Shown: one piece after another, positions 54,652 to 63,550 of the stretch
How the letters are laid out: every line of letters begins with the position of its first letter
Position numbering within the stretch: position 1 is the first letter of the stretch
Source: an uncultured Bacteroidota bacterium
GTDB lineage: Bacteria; Bacteroidota; Bacteroidia; Flavobacteriales; Flavobacteriaceae
NCBI GenBank assembly: GCA_902593165.1
Contig: CACJHI010000002.1
Span: forward strand, 1 to 64,000
Direction of reading: 5' to 3'
DNA: 64,000 nt
Program-made: the position numbers and the translations under genes
Notes under the pieces: model-generated
What the model was told of the DNA's origin: nothing
Database searches by the model: none
The model's input: the letters and a program-made list of their open reading frames with translations, nothing else

Positions 54652-55503
54652 GTGCTTAAATCTATTATGAGACCAAAAATATTGTGATGGATCTCTGTGT
54701 ATTTGATTTTCTAATAATTTTAAAAACTGATCTGTAATACTGTAATTGGTATTCTTTTTATCTATTATCTCTATAAATTTAGTTTTATAGTGACCTCTTT
54801 TAGTCCTTGTTATATCAGCGAATACAACCGATAAGTCATAGTCTTTTGAAAATCTCTCAGCACCAGTAAAAATTGGGACTTTATGGCCTAAAAAATAGTT
54901 TATGTAGGATTTACCCACTTTTCTAGGAGACTGATCTGCTGCAAATCCAAATAAGTAATATTTCTCGGGATTAAGATTTGACATAAAATCTTTCACTTTA
55001 TATCTAGATACTAAATAGGCTTTGTGCTTCCCTCTAATCTTTTCAAATAATTTATTAAAATATTTATTAGTCATAGGTGTATAAATGCCATATCCATTAC
55101 CCTTTACATTATAACCAATAGACAGTAACCATTCAAAGTTGGAATAATGTCCACATATTAAAATAATATTCTTTTTCTTCTCTTGAATACTCTCTATTAA
55201 TTCAATGTTTTCATAGTTATAACGAGACCTCATTTGACTTTCACTCATTCCAAAAGCTTTGATACTCTCAATAGTTATATCCGCAAAATGCTTATAAAAA
55301 TCCCTTTCTATTCTATGTATCTCATTTATTGATTTTTCGGGGAAAACAAGTCTTAAATTATTCCTTACCATTTTTAGTCTATACTTAAATATTTTATGGA
55401 GTAGATATGATAAAAAATCAGAAATAGAGTATACAACCCTAAAAGGGAGGATCGATATAAGCCTAATTATGGGGTATAAAATTAAAAATGTAAGTAATTG
55501 CAA
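54637..55503 (-). CDS. LpxL/LpxM-like lipid A (lysophospholipid) acyltransferase
   Basis: 288 residues. An N-terminal membrane helix (MQLLTFLILYPIIRLISILPF) and the catalytic HX4E motif in CGHYSNFEWLLS near 121-126, followed by the FAADQSPRKVGKSY segment near 190 and VFADITRTKRG. It adds a secondary acyl chain to a lipid A precursor at the inner membrane. The start TTG 55503 lies 3 nt after the TlpA stop, so it is translationally coupled or in the same operon. Confidence 0.88.
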   Translation of the reverse strand: MQLLTFLILYPIIRLISILPFRVVYSISDFLSYLLHKIFKYRLKMVRNNLRLVFPEKSINEIHRIERDFYKHFADITIESIKAFGMSESQMRSRYNYENIELIESIQEKKKNIILICGHYSNFEWLLSIGYNVKGNGYGIYTPMTNKYFNKLFEKIRGKHKAYLVSRYKVKDFMSNLNPEKYYLFGFAADQSPRKVGKSYINYFLGHKVPIFTGAERFSKDYDLSVVFADITRTKRGHYKTKFIEIIDKKNTNYSITDQFLKLLENQIHRDPSQYFWSHNRFKHLRTN

Positions 55504-55506
55504 TTA

Positions 55507-56637
55507 TCAATCATTTAATGATAATGCTAATTTAATGCTTTCTTCGAGATCATTTCCTCTCAAGTTTTTTCCAATTACTACACCTTCTTTATTTATAAGG
55601 AAAGATTGAGGAATAGCTCTAATGCTATATCTTCTAGCAATAGGATCATTCCAAAAGTTTAAATTGGATACTTGAGTCCATAAGAGATTATCATCTTCAA
55701 CAGCTTGTTCCCATTGTTCTTTTGTTCTATCTAAGGAAACACCAATAATATCAAAACCATCTTTATTATAGGCCTTGTATAATCTAACAAGATTTGGATT
55801 CTCAACCCTACAAGGTCTACACCATGCAGCCCAAAAATCAAGGAGGGTAACATTGTTTTGTGACACCTCTTTACTCAAAGTAACGTCTGAACCATTTATG
55901 CTTGGTGCAGTAAAATCTGGTGCAGTCTCACCAACTTCTATTGGATTTTCATATTGCCTTAGTAGATCAGCTATATTTTTACCTACATCACTTACTTTAA
56001 TTCGATTGGAGAAACTTTCATAAACATCTATTATACTGTCTTTGTTAACTTTATTCTCTATCATAAATACTTCAAGCAGTAACGCTGACATATATGAGTC
56101 TAAATTGTCAATTATGAAATCCCACTCATATAGCATCACCTCACGTTCCTTTGATTTATACTCTTTCTCTAGTTCCATAGCAATTTCTACATCACCAGTC
56201 ATTATTGCATCTTGGGCTTCGTAAGATATATTATTCATATCATCAACAAGGAACTTTGTCTCAGATTTATATTTGATAAAGTCATCATTTGATTTAGTTC
56301 CGAAGACCTTGGATTTTGATATACTATCCTTGAATAAATCTGCCTTAATATCTCCGTTTTCAAGAATTGCTAGAACGTAACCATTAACTCCCTCAACCTG
56401 AATGTAGCTTATCTGAGGTGTAGATGATATACCTTGAAATTTAAAATTATTAGATTGAACAGTTGTAGAGTCTTTAATAAATGGTTGGTTATTTTGATCT
56501 GCTTGTAATACATATATTTTTGTGCCATCGGCTACATCAGCTTTTCCAGTTAATACAAACTGATTCTCTTGACTGCCACAAGAGCCTAATAAAAATAGGA
56601 ATGACAAACCTGTAAACCTTATTAATAATTTTTTCAC
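55507..56637 (-). CDS. TlpA-family thiol-disulfide lipoprotein with DUF4369 domain
   Basis: 376 residues. Signal and lipobox FLLGSC (Cys near 20). A DUF4369 beta domain (about 27-120), a helical linker, and a thioredoxin domain (about 235-376) with the active site WAAWCRPCRVEN and the cis-Pro in RAIPQSFLI. It reduces or isomerises periplasmic disulfides. The start is GTG; an exact TAAATTTG box ends 4 nt upstream. It is a CxxC-containing relative of the CxxC-less lipoprotein at 30.1 kb. Confidence 0.92.
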   Translation of the reverse strand: MKKLLIRFTGLSFLFLLGSCGSQENQFVLTGKADVADGTKIYVLQADQNNQPFIKDSTTVQSNNFKFQGISSTPQISYIQVEGVNGYVLAILENGDIKADLFKDSISKSKVFGTKSNDDFIKYKSETKFLVDDMNNISYEAQDAIMTGDVEIAMELEKEYKSKEREVMLYEWDFIIDNLDSYMSALLLEVFMIENKVNKDSIIDVYESFSNRIKVSDVGKNIADLLRQYENPIEVGETAPDFTAPSINGSDVTLSKEVSQNNVTLLDFWAAWCRPCRVENPNLVRLYKAYNKDGFDIIGVSLDRTKEQWEQAVEDDNLLWTQVSNLNFWNDPIARRYSIRAIPQSFLINKEGVVIGKNLRGNDLEESIKLALSLND

Positions 56638-56641
56638 ACAG

Positions 56642-56649
56642 CAAATTTA
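56642..56649 (-). promoter_or_regulatory. -7 box of the TlpA lipoprotein gene (leaderless, GTG start)
   Basis: The minus strand reads TAAATTTG (exact), CTGT, GTG: a 4-nt gap. The box supports GTG 56637 as the start. Confidence 0.55.
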
Positions 56650-56694
56650 GTTTTTTATATTTAATATCTTTAGTTAACTTTTTGTTAAGGCTAA

Positions 56695-58083
56695 ATGACA
56701 ACAAACTCTTTAATTAGTTTATTTGAAAAAATATTAGACAATGACTTAATCATAAGTGGAGAGTATCTTAAGTCAAGGTTTTATCATATTTGGAAAACTG
56801 ATATTCCCCTAGAGTCAATTTGCCTTCTAATGCCAAAGACAACTGCCCAAGTATCTTCAATAATTAAAGTATGTAATGAAAACAATCAAGAGGTAGTTAT
56901 ACATGGTGGACTTACTAATCTTGTTGGCTCTACAAAATCTAATGACACTCAAGTAGTTCTATCATTAGAAAAGATGAATAATATAATTGAAGTAGATGAA
57001 ATCTCTAAGACAATAACATGCGAATCGGGTGTGATAATAGAAGATTTGATTAATGCCTGTAAAGAAAAAGAATTGCTTCTTCCTTTAAACTTTGGGGCTA
57101 GAGGCTCTGCTCAAATAGGTGGTGCTATATCTACAAATGCAGGTGGCTTGAGAGTTTTTAAATATGGCATGACTCGAAATTTAGTTATGGGTATTGAGGC
57201 TGTGCTTCCAGATGGAACAATTATTTCATCATTAAAGAAATTAATGAAAGATAATTCTGGATATGATCTAAAACAACTCTTTATTGGTTCTGAGGGTACA
57301 CTTGGTGTTGTAACTAAAGTAGTGCTGAGGTTATACCCACTTCCAAAGACTAGATACACTTCTCTAGCTGTAACAAATGACTATCAAAAAGTTTTAGATC
57401 TTTTAAAAATTCTAGAGGATAAAATCTCAAATAATTTGACTGGGTATGAGCTTCTTTGGAATAGCACTTATCAACAAATGGTTAGTGAGAAAACTATTTA
57501 CAATAAATATCTGCCTGATAATTTTAAATACTATCTATTTATAGAATATATGGGGAGAGATTTTGATAACGATTACAAGATATTTGAAGAGACTATACTT
57601 GAATGTATTGAGGATAAGCTAATAGATGATGCAGTTATTGGAAAAGATGAAAAGGAACAGGTCAATATATGGGGGATAAGAGAAGATGTTGCGGTTTTAG
57701 CTGATGAACGAAAGTTTGATCAGCAATTTGATATTAGTATACCAGTCCCTTTAATTGGGGAAGTAATATCCAAAATTTCAAACGAACTTAATGAATGTGA
57801 AGGAGTAAAAACTATTTTTCCGTTTGGCCATGTAGCTGATGGTAATATTCACTTTATAATTGGAAAGGACACGGATAGTGAAGACTTAAAATCACAAATC
57901 AATGATATAATATACAATAATACTGAACTTGTAAATGGTTCAATTTCTGCTGAACATGGTATTGGTTTAGACAAAAAAAGATATTTGATAAAAAGTAGGA
58001 GTGAAGATGAAATCAGTCTCATGAGATCAATTAAAAAAACAATTGATCCAAAAAATATATTAAATCCCGGTAGAGTATTTTGA
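56695..58083 (+). CDS. FAD-dependent 2-hydroxyacid oxidase/dehydrogenase (GlcD/D-lactate dehydrogenase family)
   Basis: 462 residues. The PCMH FAD-binding domain (about 38-215) shows VVIHGGLTNLVGST near 70, GGAISTNAGGLRVFKYG near 143 and SEGTLGVVTKVVLRLYP near 200. The C-terminal FAD-oxidase domain has FPFGHVADGNIHF near 385 and the SAEHGIGLDKKRY active-site region near 425. It is a D-lactate, D-2-hydroxyglutarate or glycolate dehydrogenase; the substrate is undecided. It opens the rightward unit with aroC, DAACS, ung, E1 and DUF1569. A TATCTTTA box lies 22 nt upstream. Confidence 0.9.
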   Translation: MTTNSLISLFEKILDNDLIISGEYLKSRFYHIWKTDIPLESICLLMPKTTAQVSSIIKVCNENNQEVVIHGGLTNLVGSTKSNDTQVVLSLEKMNNIIEVDEISKTITCESGVIIEDLINACKEKELLLPLNFGARGSAQIGGAISTNAGGLRVFKYGMTRNLVMGIEAVLPDGTIISSLKKLMKDNSGYDLKQLFIGSEGTLGVVTKVVLRLYPLPKTRYTSLAVTNDYQKVLDLLKILEDKISNNLTGYELLWNSTYQQMVSEKTIYNKYLPDNFKYYLFIEYMGRDFDNDYKIFEETILECIEDKLIDDAVIGKDEKEQVNIWGIREDVAVLADERKFDQQFDISIPVPLIGEVISKISNELNECEGVKTIFPFGHVADGNIHFIIGKDTDSEDLKSQINDIIYNNTELVNGSISAEHGIGLDKKRYLIKSRSEDEISLMRSIKKTIDPKNILNPGRVF

Positions 58084-58113
58084 TATAAGGTGTTATCTTT
58101 ATATTTCTAGGTT

Positions 58114-59178
58114 ATGGCAGGAAATTCATTCGGAAACATATTTAAACTTTCAACCTTTGGTGAGTCTCATGGTAAGGCATTAGGTGGTGTTATTGATGGC
58201 TGTCCTGCAGGAGTTGAGCTTGACTTTGATACCATAAATAAAGAGTTAAATAGAAGAAGGCCAGGTCAATCTGAAATAGTTACTCAGAGAAAAGAGGATG
58301 ACTCTGTAGAATTTCTCTCAGGTATTTTTGAAGGAAAAACAACTGGAACTCCAATTGGATTTATAATTGTAAATAAAGATCAGAAGCCAAAGGACTATTC
58401 CCATATTCAAAATAGTTATAGACCTTCTCATGCTGATTTTGTTTATGATAAAAAATATGGATTTAGAGATTATAGAGGTGGAGGTAGAAGTTCTGCTAGA
58501 GAGACTGTTGTTAGAGTAGTAGCAGGATCTATTGCTAAAATGTTACTAAAAGATGTGAAAATTAATGCATTTGTATCATCAGTTGGAGAAATTACATACG
58601 ACTATCAAAATTCCAAAGTTAATTTTGATAAAATTGAAGATTCAATTGTCAGGTGTCCTGACGAAAAAGCATCAGAAGAGATGATTAGTTTGATTAAGTC
58701 TATCAAAAAGAATGGAGATACTGTAGGGGGAGTAATTTCCTGCATTATTAGTGGTGTGCCTGTTGGACTGGGAGAGCCAGTGTTCAACAAATTACATGCT
58801 GAGCTTGGTAAAGCAATGTTATCAATAAATGCAGTTAAAGGTTTTGAGTTTGGGAGTGGATTTAAGGGTTCTTCAATGAAAGGATCTGAACATAATGATT
58901 CTTTCAATGCAGATGGAACAACAAAAACTAATAGATCTGGAGGTATTCAAGGTGGAATATCAAATGGAATGGACATTTACTTTAATGTTGCATTTAAACC
59001 AGTCTCGACAATTATGAGAGATCAAGATTCAATTGACAGCGATGGTAATGAAGTTAAAGTTAAAGGTAAGGGAAGGCATGACCCATGTGTTGTACCAAGA
59101 GCTGTTCCAATAGTTGAGGCTATGTCAGCTCTTGTATTGGCTGATTACCTCTTATTAAATAGACTATCAAAAATATAA
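58114..59178 (+). CDS. aroC: chorismate synthase
   Basis: 354 residues, full length. It converts EPSP to chorismate using reduced FMN, the final shikimate pathway step (aroK is at 0.3 kb). Signature 1 [18 protein letters not shown] near 17-34, [29 protein letters not shown] near 105-132, and the C-terminal [17 protein letters not shown]. The ATG is 30 nt after the oxidase stop; the DAACS transporter begins 2 nt after its stop. Confidence 0.97.
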   Translation: MAGNSFGNIFKLSTFGESHGKALGGVIDGCPAGVELDFDTINKELNRRRPGQSEIVTQRKEDDSVEFLSGIFEGKTTGTPIGFIIVNKDQKPKDYSHIQNSYRPSHADFVYDKKYGFRDYRGGGRSSARETVVRVVAGSIAKMLLKDVKINAFVSSVGEITYDYQNSKVNFDKIEDSIVRCPDEKASEEMISLIKSIKKNGDTVGGVISCIISGVPVGLGEPVFNKLHAELGKAMLSINAVKGFEFGSGFKGSSMKGSEHNDSFNADGTTKTNRSGGIQGGISNGMDIYFNVAFKPVSTIMRDQDSIDSDGNEVKVKGKGRHDPCVVPRAVPIVEAMSALVLADYLLLNRLSKI

Positions 59179-59180
59179 TT

Positions 59181-60458
59181 ATGAAACTACACTGGAAGAT
59201 TATCATAGGAATGGTTGCGGGTGTGATATTTGGACTTTTAATGTCTCAAACATCCTTTGGGTCAGAAGTTATAAGCGATTGGTTTAAACCTTTTGGAACA
59301 ATTTTTATCAATCTTCTAAAATTAATTGCAATGCCTTTAATATTGGCTTCATTGATTAAGGGCATATCTGATTTAAAAGATATATCTAAGTTATCTACTA
59401 TTGGTACGAGAACATTGGGTGTATACATTTGTACAACTGTTTTAGCCGTTATTATAGGGTTAGTCCTAGTAAATATTGTCCAGCCAGGTAATACTATAAC
59501 TGAAGAGACTAGGATTGATTTAGTTCAAGAGTATGAACAAGGTGTTCTTGAGAAGCAACAGCAGGCTCAGCAACAAGCTGAAAGTGGTCCTTTACAGCCT
59601 TTAGTTGATATAGTACCTTCAAATATTTTTGATGCAGCTACAAATAATAGAAATATGCTTCAGGTTATTTTCTTTGCTATCTTTTTTGGAATAGGTTTAA
59701 TTCTTGTTGATCCTAAGATAGCAAGACCAGTAAAAGAATTTTTTGATGGATTGAATGCTGTAATTCTAAAGTTAATTGATTTAATTATGGAGTTTGCTCC
59801 ATATGGAGTTTTTGCTCTTCTTGCTACACTTGTAGTAGAATCGCCAAGCATAGATCTATTCATTGCCCTAGGAATGTACTCCTTGACATTAATTATTGGA
59901 TTAATCCTAATGATATTTGTATACAACATAATCGTCAAATTAGTAACTAATACTAATCCAACTACTTTTATGAAAGGTATTTCTGCTGCTCAGCTTTTAG
60001 GTTTTTCAACCAGTTCAAGTGCAGCCACTCTTCCTGTTACAATGAATTGTGCTGAGAATAATCTTGGAGTAGATAAAGAGATTTCAAGTTTCGTCTTGCC
60101 AATTGGTGCAACAATTAATATGGATGGAACAAGTGTCTATCAAGCAGTAGCAGCAGTATTTATTGCTCAAGCTTTTGGACTCGATTTAAGTTTAGGCGCT
60201 CAGCTTGGAATTATAGTAACCGCCTCCTTGGCTTCAATTGGAGCTGCTGCAGTCCCGAGCGCTGGTATTGTTATGCTAGTTATAGTTCTCGGTCAAGCAG
60301 GTATTCCAGAGGCTGGTCTTGCACTTATTATTGCAGTAGATAGACCGCTAGATATGTGTAGAACAATTGTAAATGTTACTGGTGATGCAGCTGTTTCAAT
60401 GATTGTTGCTAAATCAGTTGGGAAGTTAAAAGATCCTAAAGATGTCGGTGAAAATTGA
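59181..60458 (+). CDS. dicarboxylate/amino acid:cation symporter (DAACS family)
   Basis: 425 residues of the GltPh/GltT/DctA fold. Multiple helices, the hairpin HP1 serine-rich FSTSSSAATLPVTMN near 275, the TM7 motif GATINMDGTSVYQ near 310, and the TM8 substrate site VDRPLDMCRTIVNVTGDAA near 395. It imports a C4-dicarboxylate or acidic/neutral amino acid with Na+ or H+; the substrate is not decided. A periplasmic loop near 115-135 contains a Gln-rich insert (KQQQAQQQAES). It overlaps ung by 17 nt. Confidence 0.93.
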   Translation: MKLHWKIIIGMVAGVIFGLLMSQTSFGSEVISDWFKPFGTIFINLLKLIAMPLILASLIKGISDLKDISKLSTIGTRTLGVYICTTVLAVIIGLVLVNIVQPGNTITEETRIDLVQEYEQGVLEKQQQAQQQAESGPLQPLVDIVPSNIFDAATNNRNMLQVIFFAIFFGIGLILVDPKIARPVKEFFDGLNAVILKLIDLIMEFAPYGVFALLATLVVESPSIDLFIALGMYSLTLIIGLILMIFVYNIIVKLVTNTNPTTFMKGISAAQLLGFSTSSSAATLPVTMNCAENNLGVDKEISSFVLPIGATINMDGTSVYQAVAAVFIAQAFGLDLSLGAQLGIIVTASLASIGAAAVPSAGIVMLVIVLGQAGIPEAGLALIIAVDRPLDMCRTIVNVTGDAAVSMIVAKSVGKLKDPKDVGEN

Positions 60459-61116
60459 TGAATCTTGGAAAAGACTTCTAGAGTCAGAGTTTAATTCAGA
60501 ATATTTTAAAAAACTAATTTCTTTTATAAAGAAAGAGTACTCTGCATTTAAATGTTACCCTAAAGGATCTGAGATATTCAATGCATTTGATTGCTGTCCA
60601 ATTAATAAACTCAAAGTTGTAATTATAGGTCAAGATCCATATCATGGAATAAACCAAGCTAATGGTCTATGCTTTTCAGTAAATAAAGGAATATCACATC
60701 CACCATCACTAATTAATATTTTAAAGGAAATTGAAAATGATCTGAATTTTAAATTTGAGAGTAACAATGGAGATCTCTTTAAATGGGCTAATCAAGGGGT
60801 TATGCTTCTAAATGCAACATTAACTGTGAGAGAAGCACTTGCAGGAAGTCATCAAAATAAAGGGTGGGAAATATTTACTGATAAGGTTATTCAAATTATA
60901 TCTAATGAAACAAATAATACTGTATTTTTATTATGGGGATCATTTGCTAAGAAAAAAAGAAAATTGATTGATGTAAGTAAACATAAGATACTAGAATCAG
61001 GTCATCCATCTCCATTAAGTGCAAATAGAGGTTATTGGTTTGGCAATAAACATTTTAGTAAGTGTAATGAGTATTTAGATAGTTATGGTAAAAAGAAAAT
61101 TGATTGGTCATTATGA
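60442..61116 (+). CDS. ung: uracil-DNA glycosylase
   Basis: 224 residues, family-1 UDG. The catalytic water-activating loop VIIGQDPYHGINQANGLCFSV is near 62, and the DNA-intercalation loop HPSPLSANRGYWFG near 188. It excises uracil from DNA. The start at ATG 60442 lies within the transporter gene. The stop TGA overlaps the E1 ATG (ATGA). Confidence 0.96.
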   Translation: MSVKIDESWKRLLESEFNSEYFKKLISFIKKEYSAFKCYPKGSEIFNAFDCCPINKLKVVIIGQDPYHGINQANGLCFSVNKGISHPPSLINILKEIENDLNFKFESNNGDLFKWANQGVMLLNATLTVREALAGSHQNKGWEIFTDKVIQIISNETNNTVFLLWGSFAKKKRKLIDVSKHKILESGHPSPLSANRGYWFGNKHFSKCNEYLDSYGKKKIDWSL

Positions 61117-63092
61117 AATTTGATGTAAAAGGAATAGATAAAGATATTCTTATCAATTTATTTCAAAACATGTTGAAGTCTAGAATGATTGAAGAAAAAA
61201 TGATCATTCTACTGAGACAAGGTAAAGTTTCAAAATGGTTTAGTGGAATTGGTCAAGAGGCTATATCAACTGGAGTTACAGAGGCTTTGGATATGGATGA
61301 GTATATTCTGCCAATGCATAGAAACCTTAGTGTATTTACATCAAGAAAAATCCCATTAGATAGATTGTTTGCTCAATGGCAAGGAAAAAATGAAGGATTC
61401 ACTAAAGGGAGAGATAGAAGCTTTCATTTTGGGACAAATGAACACAAAATTGTTGGAATGATTTCTCATTTAGGACCTCAAATGGGAGTGGCTTGTGGAA
61501 TTGCGCTATCAAATAAACTAAAAAATAATAATCAGGTTACGGCAGTTTTTACTGGTGATGGAGGAACAAGTCAAGGGGATTTCCATGAAGCTTTAAATTT
61601 AGCCTCAACTTGGAATCTGCCAGTAATATTTTGTATTGAAAATAATGGGTATGGCCTAAGTACACCAGTAAATGAGCAATATGCAATTGAAAATCTCGCA
61701 GATAGAGGTGATTCATATGGAATTGAATCTCATATAATTGATGGAAATAATATAATTGATGTTTACAGCTGTGTTAAATCAGTTGTTGAAAATATGAGAA
61801 AAGACTCAAAGCCTGTTTTAATTGAATTTAAGACATTTAGGATGAAAGGTCATGAAGAGGCAAGTGGTCAAGCTTATATAGACAATAGTATAATAGAGGA
61901 GTGGGCTAAAAAAGATCCTATATCTCATTTTGAATCGTTTTTATTGAAGTCAAAATTTTTATCAAAGAAAGAAATTGATACTATTAAGTCCTCTACTTCT
62001 AAAGAAATTGATCAAAACTGGAGTTCTGCTAACTCATACAAAGAGGTTGACTTTAATATTGAAAATGAGTTAGGGGATGTATATAAAGAACATAATGAAG
62101 GAAAATCAGACCCAATAGATGAATCTTTAAGGGAAGTAAGGCTTGTAGATTCAATAAAGGAGGGTATCTATGAATCAATGGAACAACATGATAATCTTGT
62201 AATTATGGGGCAGGATATTGCCGAATATGGTGGTGTATTTAAAGTCACAGACGGTTTATTTGATAAATATGGAAAAAACAGAGTGTTGAATACGCCTTTA
62301 TGTGAATCAGTAATATTATCATCTGCATATGGTTTAAGTGTAGGAGGCTATAAGTCCATCGTAGAGATGCAATTTGCAGACTTTGTTAGCTCAGGTTTTA
62401 CTGCAGTAGTTAACCTTATAGCTAAGTCAAATTATAGATGGGCCCAAAACTCTGATATAGTAGTCAGAATGCCTTGTGGAGGAGGAGTAGGGGCAGGTCC
62501 ATTTCATTCTCAAACAAATGAAGTTTGGTTTACTAAAGTTCCTGGTTTAAAGGTTGTATACCCATCTCATCCATATGAAGCAAAGGGCTTACTTAATGCA
62601 TCTATTGATGATCCTAACCCTGTAATGTATTTTGAACATAAGTTTTTATACAGGACTGTATCTGAAGAAATACCATCATCTAGATACACATTAGAGCTAG
62701 GAAAAGGGAAAATTAGAAATATTGGATCAAAAGTGACTATTGTGAGTTATGGATTAGGTGTTCATTGGGCATTAGGTCTATTGGATAATTATAAAAATCA
62801 AGAAATTGAAATTATTGATTTAAATACTCTTGTTCCTTGGGATAAAGAACTGGTTTTCAATTCTATAAAGAAGACAGGTAAAGTATTGCTTTTAGGTGAA
62901 GATACTCTTTTTAATAGCTATTTAGGAGAGATTTCAGCAGTAATTAGTGAAGAAATATTTGAACATCTAGATGCTCCTATTGTTAGAGTTGGATCTTTAG
63001 ACACCCCAGTACCTTTTGCTAAAAATCTGGAAGAAGGATTTCAAGCAAGCTATAAGTTAAAAGACAAGTTAGAATATCTACTTAACTACTAA
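61113..63092 (+). CDS. fused 2-oxoacid dehydrogenase E1 component (alpha + beta), second copy
   Basis: 659 residues from ATG 61113; the ORF track begins three codons earlier at TTG. The E1 alpha half (about 1-330) has the canonical ThDP motif FTGDGGTSQGDFHEALN plus the ENNGYGLSTP partner near 147-180. The beta half (about 345-659) has VIMGQDIAEYGGVFKVTDGL, RMPCGGGVGAGPFHSQ and a C-terminal LGEDTLFNSYLG. It is typical of the Bacteroidota alpha/beta fusion annotated as pyruvate or branched-chain 2-oxoacid dehydrogenase E1. It is coupled to ung by ATGA. No E2/E3 in this window. Confidence 0.9.
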   Translation: MKFDVKGIDKDILINLFQNMLKSRMIEEKMIILLRQGKVSKWFSGIGQEAISTGVTEALDMDEYILPMHRNLSVFTSRKIPLDRLFAQWQGKNEGFTKGRDRSFHFGTNEHKIVGMISHLGPQMGVACGIALSNKLKNNNQVTAVFTGDGGTSQGDFHEALNLASTWNLPVIFCIENNGYGLSTPVNEQYAIENLADRGDSYGIESHIIDGNNIIDVYSCVKSVVENMRKDSKPVLIEFKTFRMKGHEEASGQAYIDNSIIEEWAKKDPISHFESFLLKSKFLSKKEIDTIKSSTSKEIDQNWSSANSYKEVDFNIENELGDVYKEHNEGKSDPIDESLREVRLVDSIKEGIYESMEQHDNLVIMGQDIAEYGGVFKVTDGLFDKYGKNRVLNTPLCESVILSSAYGLSVGGYKSIVEMQFADFVSSGFTAVVNLIAKSNYRWAQNSDIVVRMPCGGGVGAGPFHSQTNEVWFTKVPGLKVVYPSHPYEAKGLLNASIDDPNPVMYFEHKFLYRTVSEEIPSSRYTLELGKGKIRNIGSKVTIVSYGLGVHWALGLLDNYKNQEIEIIDLNTLVPWDKELVFNSIKKTGKVLLLGEDTLFNSYLGEISAVISEEIFEHLDAPIVRVGSLDTPVPFAKNLEEGFQASYKLKDKLEYLLNY

Positions 63093-63550
63093 TGATGGAT
63101 TATTCCAAATTAATTAATTCAATTCATTTACTTGATAAAGATACTGATCCTAAATGGGGGAGAATGAACTCCTCAATGATGCTTAAACACTGTTCTGCCT
63201 TTATCGACGTATATTTAAACAAGACAAAACTTAACCCTTTGATCTTTATTGTAGGATTTGTTTTTGGTATATTTCACAGACTCTATTTAAAGTATATAGT
63301 GAGATATAATGTAAAAAACTATATAAAAAACTTACCTACACTCAAAGTTTTTAATACCTACCAATGTGAAAATCTTGATTTTGAATTTGAAAAAAATAAG
63401 TTGATAAGGGATTTAAAAGAAGTAGAATCCATCAATAAGAATTACTTATTTAATAATTTTCACGGAATCGTACCCAACATGGCATTTAAAAAGGTTGTCT
63501 ACTTTCATACATCATATCATTTATATCAATTTGATGTATATAAAACCTAA
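63092..63550 (+). CDS. DUF1569/DinB-superfamily-like small protein
   Basis: 152 residues. Features of the DUF1569/DinB-like four-helix family: DTDPKWGRMNSSMMLKHCSAF near 17-37 (the metal-binding His region) and HTSYHLYQFDVY near the C-terminus with paired His. The function is unknown; some relatives are DinB-fold metal-dependent enzymes. The first two codons are both ATG and the gene overlaps the E1 stop by one base. The stop overlaps the convergent mscL stop (CTAA). Last gene of the aroC-ung unit. Confidence 0.65.
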   Translation: MMDYSKLINSIHLLDKDTDPKWGRMNSSMMLKHCSAFIDVYLNKTKLNPLIFIVGFVFGIFHRLYLKYIVRYNVKNYIKNLPTLKVFNTYQCENLDFEFEKNKLIRDLKEVESINKNYLFNNFHGIVPNMAFKKVVYFHTSYHLYQFDVYKT

